A stretch of 64,000 nucleotides of DNA. It comes from an uncultured Treponema sp. (GTDB taxonomy: Bacteria; Spirochaetota; Spirochaetia; Treponematales; Treponemataceae). Each line of letters opens with the position of its first letter. Position 1 is the first letter of the stretch. Shown in pieces: positions 54,325 to 61,978 of this stretch. A program made the translations under genes and the position numbers. The notes beneath the pieces were generated by a model, which ran no database searches, was not told the origin of the DNA, and worked only from the letters and a program-made list of their open reading frames with translations. The stretch covers positions 1-64,000 of the forward strand of contig ONHK01000009.1 in assembly GCA_900317625.1 (NCBI GenBank), given 5' to 3'.

Positions 54325-54354
54325 AAAAAAAGCGGACACTTAAAAAGCGTCCGC
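54325..54354 (-). terminator. intrinsic terminator of the oadGAB operon
   Basis: Read leftward, GCGGACGC (54354-54347) pairs with GTGTCCGC (54339-54332) with one wobble; the loop is 7 nt and seven T residues follow (54331-54325). Confidence 0.85.
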
Positions 54355-54378
54355 CTTTGCACTAACCAGTTGATTTAT

Positions 54379-55824
54379 TTATTTTGCAAAAGTTGCAATA
54401 AATACTCCGGCTGCAATTGCAGTTCCGATTACGCCAGAAACATTCGGTCCCATAGCGTGCATCAAAAGGAAGTTCATCGGATCGTATTCCTGACCAAGCT
54501 TGTTTGAAACACGAGCCGCCATCGGAACAGCAGAAACTCCAGCCGAACCAATAAGCGGATTGATTTTCTTTCCTTTTGGAAGGAAAAGATTCATAAGTTT
54601 AGCCATAAGAACACCGCCGCAAGTCGCAACAGCAAATGCAACAAGACCAAGAAGAATAATTCCTATTGAACGTCCGTTGATAATTTTTTCTGGAGTCATC
54701 TGGCTTCCAACACCAAGAGAAAGAAGAATTGAAACAATGTTCATCATCTCATTTTCCATTGTCTTGGAAAGTCGCTCTGCAACTCCGCACTGTTTTACAA
54801 AGTTTCCGAATGCAAGCATACCGATAAGAGGCGCAGCCGCAGGAAGCAGAAGAATTGTTACAGCCAAAAGAACAAGCGGGAACAAAAGTTTTTCAGCCTT
54901 TGAAACAGGACGAAGCTGTTCCATACGGATTTCACGCTCATGTTTTGTTGTAAGAGCACGCATAACCGGTGGCTGAATCATAGGAACAAGCGCCATATAC
55001 GAATAAGCCGCAACCGCAATTACAGCCATAAGCTCCGGCGCAAGTTTTCCGGAAACGTAGATTGATGTAGGACCATCCGCTCCACCAATGATTGCAATAG
55101 CGCAAGCCTGAAGGATATTGTAGTCAAAAACGCCAGGAATAAGATTCAGCAATGAGACTCCGAACAGTGTAAAGAAAACACCGAACTGAGCCGCACCGCC
55201 AAGCAAAGCCATCTTCGGATTTGCAATAAGCGGACCAAAATCAGTCATCGCACCGATTCCCATGAAAATCAGCATAGGAAAAAATTCATTTCCAACTCCG
55301 GCATTGTAAATAATGTTCAACATTCCATCAGGAGCATTTCCCATTCCAGCGCCTGGAATATTTACAAGAATTGTACCAAATCCAATCGGAATAAGAAGAA
55401 GCGGCTCAAAACCTCTGCCTGCACCAAGATAAACAATAACAAATCCGATTGCAATCATCAAAAGATACTGCCAGCCTGGGGCTGTTTCCGCAAAAACGTT
55501 ATTGCCTTCGCTTTTTTTAGCTTCCTCAGCAGCCTCTTCAGCCTGAGCCGCAGCAATCTCTTCTGGAGTTTCTGTGTGAATCATCTTGTAAATGCCGGTT
55601 GTATGCCACAAATTACTAAAGAACGAGCCGACAGAAATATCGTGCTTTCCATTCCAGTTTTCTGTTCCTGGAATAACTCTTTCCATGCCTGAAGGTTCTT
55701 CAGCAACAGCTGCCGCATCCTGAGCAAAAACTTTTGTTCCAATAGACACAACGGAAGCCGCCACCATAATCACAAGCATGATAAAAGCGATTTTTCTTGT
55801 ATCAGTTTTTGTATTATTAAGCAT
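54379..55824 (-). CDS. oadB: sodium-pumping oxaloacetate decarboxylase, beta subunit
   Basis: A 481-residue integral membrane protein. After an N-terminal membrane segment and a polar region (about 1-115) comes the OadB core with [32 protein letters not shown] and [14 protein letters not shown], motifs of the Na+ channel and carboxybiotin site. It decarboxylates carboxybiotin and exports Na+. The N-terminal extension exceeds that of classical OadB and may hold a cleavable signal. GAGGAAC precedes the ATG. Order oadG-oadA-oadB with a terminator after it indicates one operon. Confidence 0.94.
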   Translation of the reverse strand: MLNNTKTDTRKIAFIMLVIMVAASVVSIGTKVFAQDAAAVAEEPSGMERVIPGTENWNGKHDISVGSFFSNLWHTTGIYKMIHTETPEEIAAAQAEEAAEEAKKSEGNNVFAETAPGWQYLLMIAIGFVIVYLGAGRGFEPLLLIPIGFGTILVNIPGAGMGNAPDGMLNIIYNAGVGNEFFPMLIFMGIGAMTDFGPLIANPKMALLGGAAQFGVFFTLFGVSLLNLIPGVFDYNILQACAIAIIGGADGPTSIYVSGKLAPELMAVIAVAAYSYMALVPMIQPPVMRALTTKHEREIRMEQLRPVSKAEKLLFPLVLLAVTILLLPAAAPLIGMLAFGNFVKQCGVAERLSKTMENEMMNIVSILLSLGVGSQMTPEKIINGRSIGIILLGLVAFAVATCGGVLMAKLMNLFLPKGKKINPLIGSAGVSAVPMAARVSNKLGQEYDPMNFLLMHAMGPNVSGVIGTAIAAGVFIATFAK

Positions 55825-55850
55825 TATGTTCCTCGAAAAATAACTTTACC

Positions 55851-57938
55851 TTACTGAACCTCAGCAAGAGTCTGACCATTTGCAACCTGAGAACCTGTCG
55901 CAGCCACAAAATGGATTTTTCCAGCCACAGGAGATTTTACTTCAAGTTCCATTTTCATAGATTCAAGAATCACAACTGTATCGCCTTTATTTACAGAAGC
56001 GCCCTCAGCAACCGCATATTTAAGCAAAGTTCCTGCAACAGGTGAAGAAACTGGAGTTCCAGCACCAGAAGCACCAGAAGCAACAGGAGCGGCAGCCTTA
56101 GCCGGTTCTGCCTTTGCAGCAGGTTTAGAAGGAGCTGCCGGAGCAACAGAAACACCGCCAATTGAACCAAGGGACTGACCAGCAGTAACCTGGCTTCCTG
56201 GCTGAACAGAGAATGAAACAACTCCATCAGCAGGAGCTTTTACCTCAAGCTCCATTTTCATAGATTCAAGAACAATTACTGTGTCGCCACGTTTTACAGA
56301 AGCACCAGAATCAACCGCATAACGCAAGAGAGTTCCTGCAACAGGTGAAGGAATTTCTGTACCGCCAGTTACAACCGGTGCAGCGGCAGGAGCTGGATTA
56401 GCCACCGGAGCAGCACCAGGTTTTCCGAATGCAACATTGTAAGCAGTTCCGTTTACATTGATATTTCCCTTTCCGTCAGAAGTTACATTATAAGAAGTTC
56501 CGTTTACTGTGATTGAATAAGAACCACCGTTAGAAGCTGCCTTTGGAGCAGAAACTTCTTTCTTTGCGCCAAAAGCTGTTTCCGCATCAACCGGACCTTT
56601 TGAACGCTCAGCAAAGAATCTCGGCGCAACATTCGGGAACATTGCATAAGTAAGAGCGTCCTCATCAGAACCATTTCCACCGTTTTTCTTTGATTCCTCA
56701 AGCATTTTGTCCCATTCTGGAGCAATAAGGTCAGCAGGACGGCAAGTAACAACTTTATCCATCTTGTTCTGTTCAAGAGCTTTTTTAACCAAATCCGCAT
56801 TCGGATCAGCAGGAAGTTTTCCAAAGCGACCAACAAGAAGATTTCTAAAATCCTGAGTCATTGTTGTATAACGACCCATAAGAACATTCATTACAGCCTG
56901 AGTTCCAACAATCTGAGAAGTTGGTGTTACAAGCGGAACATAACCAGCATCCTTGTGAACACGTGGAAGCTCAGCAAGAACTTCATCCATCTTGTCTCCG
57001 GCGCCCTGCTGTTTAAGCTGATTTTCAAGGTTAGAAAGCATACCGCCCGGAACCTGAGAAACAAGAATACGTGTATCAGCACCAAGGAATTTTGACTCAA
57101 GGGAAGCATAGTGCTTTCTGATTTCGCGGAAATAAGCCGCAATTTCAAGAAGTGCCTTTGTATCAAGCCCAGTGTCCAGCTCTGTACCTTTAAGCATCTC
57201 TACAACAGTTTCTGTAGGAGAATGCGAAGTTCCCATGGACATAGAAGAAATTGCAGTGTCAAGAATATCCGCACCAGCTTCCGCAGCCTTAAGCAATGTT
57301 GCAACTGAAAGACCTGTTGTGGCATGGGAATGGATTTCTACAGGAAGATCAACTTTCGCCTTGATAGCCTTAACCAAATCATAAGCAACATAAGGTTTCA
57401 GAAGACCAGACATATCTTTGATACAGATTGAGTCCGCACCGAAATCCGCATAAGTTTTTGCAAGCTCCGCATATTTTTCAATTGTATGATATGGAGTTAC
57501 CGCATAAGAAATTGCCATCTGAACATCAACGCCAGATTTTTTTGCAGCCTTTGTGGCACGCTCCATGTTGCGAGGATCATTGCAGGCATCAAAAATGCGG
57601 AAACAACCGATACCGTTCTTTGCAGCTGTCTCAACAAATTTGTCTACAACATCATCCGCATAATGTTTATAACCAAGAAGATTCTGCGCACGGAGCAACA
57701 TCATAATCTTATTGTTCGGAAGAGCTGCGTGCAATTTTCTAAGGCGTTCCCAAGGATCTTCATTCAAGAAGCGGATACAAGAGTCATAAGTAGCTCCACC
57801 CCATCCTTCAATATATTTGTAACCGATTTTATCAAGCATTGGACATGCAGGAAGCATATCTGCTGTTGTCATACGGGTAGCGTGAAGCGACTGATGTGCA
57901 TCACGGATTACAAGTTCAGTAATTCCTACTTTAGCCAT
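55851..57938 (-). CDS. oadA: oxaloacetate decarboxylase alpha subunit with two biotinyl domains
   Basis: The 695-residue protein has the carboxyltransferase TIM barrel (RDAHQSLHATRM, the metal-binding EIHSHATTG), a conserved middle domain and an Ala/Pro-rich linker. Then come two biotinyl domains in tandem, each with ESMKMELEV (about residues 551-559 and 667-675). The barrel transfers CO2 from oxaloacetate to biotin. Ordinary OadA has one biotinyl domain; the second may raise carboxyl-transfer capacity. Pyruvate carboxylase subunit B or another biotin decarboxylase is the alternative, but oadB and oadG beside it settle the pump. GAGG precedes the ATG. Confidence 0.94.
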   Translation of the reverse strand: MAKVGITELVIRDAHQSLHATRMTTADMLPACPMLDKIGYKYIEGWGGATYDSCIRFLNEDPWERLRKLHAALPNNKIMMLLRAQNLLGYKHYADDVVDKFVETAAKNGIGCFRIFDACNDPRNMERATKAAKKSGVDVQMAISYAVTPYHTIEKYAELAKTYADFGADSICIKDMSGLLKPYVAYDLVKAIKAKVDLPVEIHSHATTGLSVATLLKAAEAGADILDTAISSMSMGTSHSPTETVVEMLKGTELDTGLDTKALLEIAAYFREIRKHYASLESKFLGADTRILVSQVPGGMLSNLENQLKQQGAGDKMDEVLAELPRVHKDAGYVPLVTPTSQIVGTQAVMNVLMGRYTTMTQDFRNLLVGRFGKLPADPNADLVKKALEQNKMDKVVTCRPADLIAPEWDKMLEESKKNGGNGSDEDALTYAMFPNVAPRFFAERSKGPVDAETAFGAKKEVSAPKAASNGGSYSITVNGTSYNVTSDGKGNINVNGTAYNVAFGKPGAAPVANPAPAAAPVVTGGTEIPSPVAGTLLRYAVDSGASVKRGDTVIVLESMKMELEVKAPADGVVSFSVQPGSQVTAGQSLGSIGGVSVAPAAPSKPAAKAEPAKAAAPVASGASGAGTPVSSPVAGTLLKYAVAEGASVNKGDTVVILESMKMELEVKSPVAGKIHFVAATGSQVANGQTLAEVQ

Positions 57939-57960
57939 TTTATTTTTTACCTCTTATAAG

Positions 57961-58236
57961 TTAGTTGTTTTCTTTTTCATGAACCGCCATAGCGATTGCG
58001 GCAATTATTGCCTTTTTGTCAACAGCATTATTTGCAGCCGCAGGAACAGGTTTTGCAACAGCCTTTACAGCTGCTTTTGCGGCAGGTTTAACTTCGTCTT
58101 TATCAAGCTTGAGCGCATGAACAACACAGTGAAGAACATTCATACATACAATCAAGATGATTATAAAAGCGAATACAACAGCCATACCCAGCAAAGTCAA
58201 AAGACCGCTCTGCCCGAGCATCTGAGAAATTGTCAT
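57961..58236 (-). CDS. oadG: oxaloacetate decarboxylase gamma subunit
   Basis: A 91-residue protein with one membrane segment (about 14-40) and an Ala/Lys/Pro-rich cytoplasmic tail, as expected for OadG, which anchors the alpha subunit to beta and promotes assembly. GGAGG lies 5 nt before the ATG. It is first in the operon; oadA follows after 22 bp. Confidence 0.88.
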   Translation of the reverse strand: MTISQMLGQSGLLTLLGMAVVFAFIIILIVCMNVLHCVVHALKLDKDEVKPAAKAAVKAVAKPVPAAANNAVDKKAIIAAIAMAVHEKENN

Positions 58237-58285
58237 ATATCCTCCTGAAATTAGGACTATTTTGAAAAAACAAAATATTTCTTAA

Positions 58286-58314
58286 ATTATAAAAGAATCT
58301 AACCTATTTTTCAA
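58286..58314 (-). promoter_or_regulatory. promoter of the oadGAB operon
   Basis: TTGAAA at 58314-58309, a 17-nt spacer and a perfect TATAAT at 58291-58286 on the minus strand. The start is near 58279, leaving a leader of about 43 nt that includes the GGAGG of oadG. Confidence 0.8.
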
Positions 58315-58321
58315 TAAATCG

Positions 58322-58330
58322 TGATATAAT
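58322..58330 (+). promoter_or_regulatory. extended -10 promoter of the membrane protein gene at 58344
   Basis: TGATATAAT (TATAAT at 58325-58330) ends 13 nt before the ATG, for a leader near 7 nt and no Shine-Dalgarno. It is divergent from and partly adjacent to the oad promoter. Confidence 0.6.
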
Positions 58331-58343
58331 CAGTTACTAAATT

Positions 58344-59039
58344 ATGAGCATTTTTAATATTTTATTTTTGGTTTTTACAGCATTTTTTATTGCAAGCGCA
58401 ATTCTGGAAATCATCGGTTACCATAAAAAAATCAATCTTATGGAATACATTGCAAATCCGTGCCTGTACGTTTTTCTGCTTGCAGCATGGCTTATGGTTC
58501 TTATTCCGCTTATTCCAGATTCGCTGAATATTCTGGTTTTTGTTTCTGCGGCAGTTGTATTTGGGCTTACAGGAGCATGCCTTCAGTTTTTGCCAAAAAA
58601 AAGAAAAAATGTAATCACAAGCGCAATATTTTTTATCGCAAGTTTTTTGTGCTACATAATGCTCATCCAGCCATCGTTCAGACTTTTTAGCCTGCCGGCA
58701 TGGATTTCCGCAATAATATTTTTGATTTATGTTGCAATGTTTGTTCTATATTATATTTTTGTAATCAAAAGAAGAAATGTTGCCAAAACCGTCGGAATCG
58801 CATTTTTTATGATTCCATTGATGATTTTGCATTACGGTTCGATTCTTACGCTTTTTGGACAGCCACGGCTTTATTCCGCGCTGCTTTTCGCCGGATGTAC
58901 AATCTTTATTGCCGCCCAGGCGCTGATTGTGAAAGGATTTTTTATAAAGGCAAGTTCAAAAGACCGGATTTTCAGAATGGTTTTATACATTGCCGGACAA
59001 TTTTTTGTTACAGCAGGATTTTCGCTGATGGTAGTCTGA
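58344..59039 (+). CDS. polytopic membrane protein, YhhN/TMEM86-like topology
   Basis: A 231-residue protein with about eight membrane segments and almost no soluble part. Size and spacing recall the YhhN (lysoplasmalogenase-like) family, but the conserved Asp and His of that family are not at the expected places (GACLQF and FLCY), so it may be an inactive or unrelated relative. It stands alone between the divergent oad operon and the convergent dapB gene, from which it is separated by the GC-rich element R5. Confidence 0.55.
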   Translation: MSIFNILFLVFTAFFIASAILEIIGYHKKINLMEYIANPCLYVFLLAAWLMVLIPLIPDSLNILVFVSAAVVFGLTGACLQFLPKKRKNVITSAIFFIASFLCYIMLIQPSFRLFSLPAWISAIIFLIYVAMFVLYYIFVIKRRNVAKTVGIAFFMIPLMILHYGSILTLFGQPRLYSALLFAGCTIFIAAQALIVKGFFIKASSKDRIFRMVLYIAGQFFVTAGFSLMVV

Positions 59040-59069
59040 AATTTAGGGATAAAAGCAGAAGTTGAAAAA

Positions 59070-59195
59070 TCCGCCTGCGCGGGATTGTAACCGCTTGCCG
59101 AAGGCAAGTTGCGGAGCGCAAGCGTAGCAATGAAGATAGCACGAAGTGCGTACGTAACGGTGAAAAGCCCGTTACGGTGGTATTTTGCGCCCTAA
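59070..59195 (+). repeat. GC-rich element R5, inverted partner of R6
   Basis: The core 59076-59175 matches the reverse complement of 61506-61605 with about six mismatches in 100. It contains hairpins (CTTGCCGAAGGCAAG; CGTAACGG...CCGTTACG) and ends in a TTTTGCGCCCT motif shared with R6. It lies within 20 bp of the dapB stop codon. Confidence 0.85.
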
Positions 59196-59204
59196 AAAAG
59201 AAGA

Positions 59205-59984
59205 TTAGAACAAATCTTTCATTGTGTAGAGCGCGCCTTTTTTTAGAGTTCCGGTTTTTACAGCGTTTGAAAGTTTTTCCAGCGCGTGAACCGCTCCAAC
59301 GGCAAAACCTTCGCGGCTGCGTGCGCGGTGAGTGATTTCGATTGTGTCTGCCTTGCTGTCAAAAAATACAGTGTGCGTTCCAGGAATTGAGCCGCAGCGT
59401 GTTGAAGAAACGTGGAGCTGATTTGACTTTGGTTTTTCGTGGAATGCGTCTGTTACAATTTCTGTTTTCTTTTTTGTGTTCGCAAGAATTGTCTCGGCAA
59501 TTGTAAGCGCTGTTCCAGATGGACTGTCCGCTTTTTGATTGTGATGAGCTTCCCAAGTCGCGATGTCGTATTCCGGCCACTGTTCCATGATTTTTACAGC
59601 TTCTGCGACAATTTTATAAAGCATATTCACGCCAATCGAAAAATTTGAGGAAGTCATTATTGTTCCACCGCAGCTTGCGGCAAGTTTATTAACTTCGTCG
59701 TATTTGTCGTTCCAACCGGTTGTGCCAACCACAATAGGAAGTCCGAGCGGCAAAAGAGCCTTGATGTTTCCCATTACGGCAGTCGGGTGGCTGAATTCAA
59801 TAATGCCTTCAGCGCCGCTTGATTTTACAGCCCGCGCGACTGAATCGTAGTCGCCGGCAGAAACTTTTACAGTAGCGTCGGCTGAAACAACATCAACGGT
59901 CGCAACAATCTCATGTCCTAGATTTTTAGCACATTCAGCAATCATGTGCCCCATTTTTCCATATCCAACAAGTGCAATTTTCAT
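59205..59984 (-). CDS. dapB: 4-hydroxy-tetrahydrodipicolinate reductase
   Basis: The 259-residue protein has an N-terminal NAD(P)H-binding GYGKMGHMI and the catalytic EAHHNQKADSPSGTA. It reduces the dihydrodipicolinate precursor on the way to diaminopimelate and lysine. AGGA is 8 nt before the ATG. The aspartokinase gene lies upstream in the same direction, 126 bp away, across an 18-bp inverted repeat. Confidence 0.94.
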   Translation of the reverse strand: MKIALVGYGKMGHMIAECAKNLGHEIVATVDVVSADATVKVSAGDYDSVARAVKSSGAEGIIEFSHPTAVMGNIKALLPLGLPIVVGTTGWNDKYDEVNKLAASCGGTIMTSSNFSIGVNMLYKIVAEAVKIMEQWPEYDIATWEAHHNQKADSPSGTALTIAETILANTKKKTEIVTDAFHEKPKSNQLHVSSTRCGSIPGTHTVFFDSKADTIEITHRARSREGFAVGAVHALEKLSNAVKTGTLKKGALYTMKDLF

Positions 59985-60021
59985 ATAAAATTCCTTTTAT
60001 TTTTTAGTTTGTTTTAGGTTG

Positions 60022-60093
60022 AATGAAATTTTGAGTTTTGTTGATTGTGAAAAATCACTCTCGTCGTATCTCCTAAAAACTCAAAATTTCATT
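60022..60093. repeat. 18-bp perfect inverted repeat between lysC and dapB
   Basis: AATGAAATTTTGAGTTTT at 60022-60039 is exactly complementary to 60076-60093. The 36-nt loop, read on the transcribed strand, contains AGGAG and a small GTGA/TCAC hairpin. No T-run follows on either side, so it is not a standard terminator; an attenuator, processing site or palindromic remnant are possibilities. Confidence 0.8.
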
Positions 60094-60110
60094 TAAATAA
60101 AAAATCCAGT

Positions 60111-61436
60111 CTAGCCGAAATATGCCCTGTGCAAAATCTGCACGGTGCGGTCGGCTTCGTCGTCGTTCACAATAAAGCTTATGTTCACCTTTGAAGCACC
60201 CTGGCTTATCATCTGGACATTTATCCCTTCATCTGCCAGCGCATCAAAACCGCTTGCAAGAATCGCAGATGAATGTTCAACATCGCAGATAACAGTTATA
60301 ATCGCGCGCTCGCGGCGGACTGAAACATCGCACGCTTTGCTCAAATCCTGCACCAGACCTTCAAGTTTCTCTTTTCCGCTTACAGTACATGAAACAGAAA
60401 CTTCCGAAGTCGCAATTACATCAATGCACACATTCCACTTTAAGAAATTATTAAAAATGTGCGCCAAAAAACCAGCCGCACCCAGCATACGGTTAGAAAC
60501 CATATCAATCACCTGCACATGCTTTACAGAAGTAATCGCGCAGACCGGCGGAACTTTTCCGCTGTGCCTTTCAACAATAATCGTGCCTTTGCTTTCTATA
60601 TTATAAGAATTCTTTACCCGCACCGGCGTTCCACTCTTTCTGACCGGAACCATCGAGCGCGGATGCAGAACCTGAGAACCGAACATGGCAAGTTCCTGCG
60701 CCTCTTCGTAAGTAACTTCAGGCACAGGCTTTGCTTCCTTCACAACCCGCGGATCAGTCGTTAGAATTCCGTCAACATCTTTCCAAGTCTGAACCTCATC
60801 CGCATTCATCGCCGCGCCAATCATTGTGGCAGTCAAATCAGAACCACCGCGACCAAGCGTTGTGATAATTCCACGCTTATCTTTTGCAATAAAACCAGTT
60901 ACAATCGGAATTGCGTTGTCCGCACCTTTGTCGTAAGCGCCCAAATGCTGCGGAATATTTTCCCAAACCTCTTCTAAAAGTTCCGCCGCCATATAATTCG
61001 AATCGCTCACAAAGCCAATATCCCACGCATCATAGAATTTTGCGTCAATTCCCTGGCTGTTCAAGTAAGCCGCCATCATCCTTACAGACATACGCTCACC
61101 AAAAGAAACAAGATAATCGCGCGACCTTTTGCTGATTTCCTTCAACATAGAAATTCCAGTCAAAAGCTGTTTAAGTTCAGCCAAAAGCGACTCAATCGTA
61201 TCAATATTAATTCCAAGCTCTTTAGCAGTTTCCTCGTGAAGTTTTGCCACACCAGCAACATCAACAGTTCCCGTAACCGCCAAATCCGCAGCCGCCAAAA
61301 GATGGTCAGTTGTATCGCCCATTGCGCTAAGAACCACAACCGGACGTTTTTCCTTATAAGCCTTTATAATAGAGGCAACATGCTTAATTCTTTCTGCATT
61401 GGCAACTGAAGAGCCGCCGAATTTCATTACTATCAT
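60111..61436 (-). CDS. lysC: aspartate kinase
   Basis: A 441-residue aspartokinase: catalytic MKFGGSSVAN at the N-terminus and GRGGSDLTAT (about 205), then two ACT domains (about 300-441) for feedback control. It phosphorylates aspartate at the head of the lysine, threonine and methionine pathways; no homoserine dehydrogenase is fused. I start at ATG 61436 (MIVMKFGG, the usual beginning); the GTG at 61451 lies within the likely promoter spacer. It leads to dapB in the same direction. Confidence 0.95.
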   Translation of the reverse strand: MIVMKFGGSSVANAERIKHVASIIKAYKEKRPVVVLSAMGDTTDHLLAAADLAVTGTVDVAGVAKLHEETAKELGINIDTIESLLAELKQLLTGISMLKEISKRSRDYLVSFGERMSVRMMAAYLNSQGIDAKFYDAWDIGFVSDSNYMAAELLEEVWENIPQHLGAYDKGADNAIPIVTGFIAKDKRGIITTLGRGGSDLTATMIGAAMNADEVQTWKDVDGILTTDPRVVKEAKPVPEVTYEEAQELAMFGSQVLHPRSMVPVRKSGTPVRVKNSYNIESKGTIIVERHSGKVPPVCAITSVKHVQVIDMVSNRMLGAAGFLAHIFNNFLKWNVCIDVIATSEVSVSCTVSGKEKLEGLVQDLSKACDVSVRRERAIITVICDVEHSSAILASGFDALADEGINVQMISQGASKVNISFIVNDDEADRTVQILHRAYFG

Positions 61437-61442
61437 ATAAAT

Positions 61443-61471
61443 AAAATACACATTTTTGTATATTTATGCAA
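61443..61471 (-). promoter_or_regulatory. candidate promoter of lysC, leaderless
   Basis: TTGCAT at 61471-61466, a 17-nt spacer and TATTTT at 61448-61443 on the minus strand, ending 6 nt before ATG 61436. The hexamers are weaker than in the other cases. Confidence 0.4.
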
Positions 61472-61484
61472 TTTCATTTTAAGA

Positions 61485-61640
61485 TTAAGGGCGCAAATTC
61501 CTTCAGTAACGGGCTTTCCACCGTTCCGTACGCACTTCGTGCTATCTTCATTGCTACGCTCACGCTCCGCAACTTGCCTACGGCAAGCGGTTCCAATCCC
61601 GCGCAAAAGGCTCCGCCAACCCACCGCGGCTCCGCAAAAA
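61485..61640 (-). repeat. GC-rich element R6, inverted partner of R5
   Basis: This occupies the middle of the 541-bp gap between lysC and the RNase gene. Its core 61506-61605 is about 94 percent identical to R5 in opposite orientation, and a further GC-rich tail extends to 61640. The 63-codon open frame across it is not a credible gene. Confidence 0.85.
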
Positions 61641-61652
61641 ATTAATTGGTAA

Positions 61653-61792
61653 AATGTCGAATTTTTTCTGAATCCATAAATTGAATGAGCGGAAGGAAAA
61701 AGGCAAGTTTGGCGTCATTGAAGCACTAGTTTTCTTAAAAGAAAACTAGGTAAACAGAACATGACATGTTCTGTAGTTTTTGCCGAATGGCA
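61653..61792. repeat. R4-like repeat followed by three hairpins
   Basis: 61653-61730 resembles the start of R4. It leads into perfect palindromes at 61726-61749 (CTAGTTTTCTT arms) and 61754-61774 (ACAGAACATG arms), then TGCCGAATGGCA at 61781-61792. The remaining bases to 61960 are AT-rich, with nothing further recognised. Confidence 0.65.
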
Positions 61793-61963
61793 TAAAAGAA
61801 TTGTCGAGCATTTTCTGAAAGAAAAGCGCAGATAATTCTTCCTAAAAAACACTTCACAATAGCCAATACTTGACTTTTCACAATCATTTTCTATATAAAC
61901 GCAGATTTTTGACAATTATTTTTATAATGCAAGTATTTTTTTCTATTAAAACCACATTTTTTC

Positions 61964-61972
61964 TGCTATATT
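61964..61972 (+). promoter_or_regulatory. extended -10 promoter of the RNase II-family gene, leaderless
   Basis: TGCTATATT (TATATT at 61967-61972) ends 6 nt before ATG 61979. No Shine-Dalgarno and only a weak -35 are present. Confidence 0.55.
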
Positions 61973-61978
61973 TAAATC

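Noticed and set aside
59985..60110. Lysine riboswitch between lysC and dapB
   Set aside because: The region is only 126 bp, with a single long stem and none of the conserved multi-helix junction; lysine riboswitches are around 170 nt and normally precede the first gene.
61433..61624. 63-codon minus-strand frame upstream of lysC
   Set aside because: Repeat-derived (R6) and overlapping the lysC start; no homologous protein recognised.
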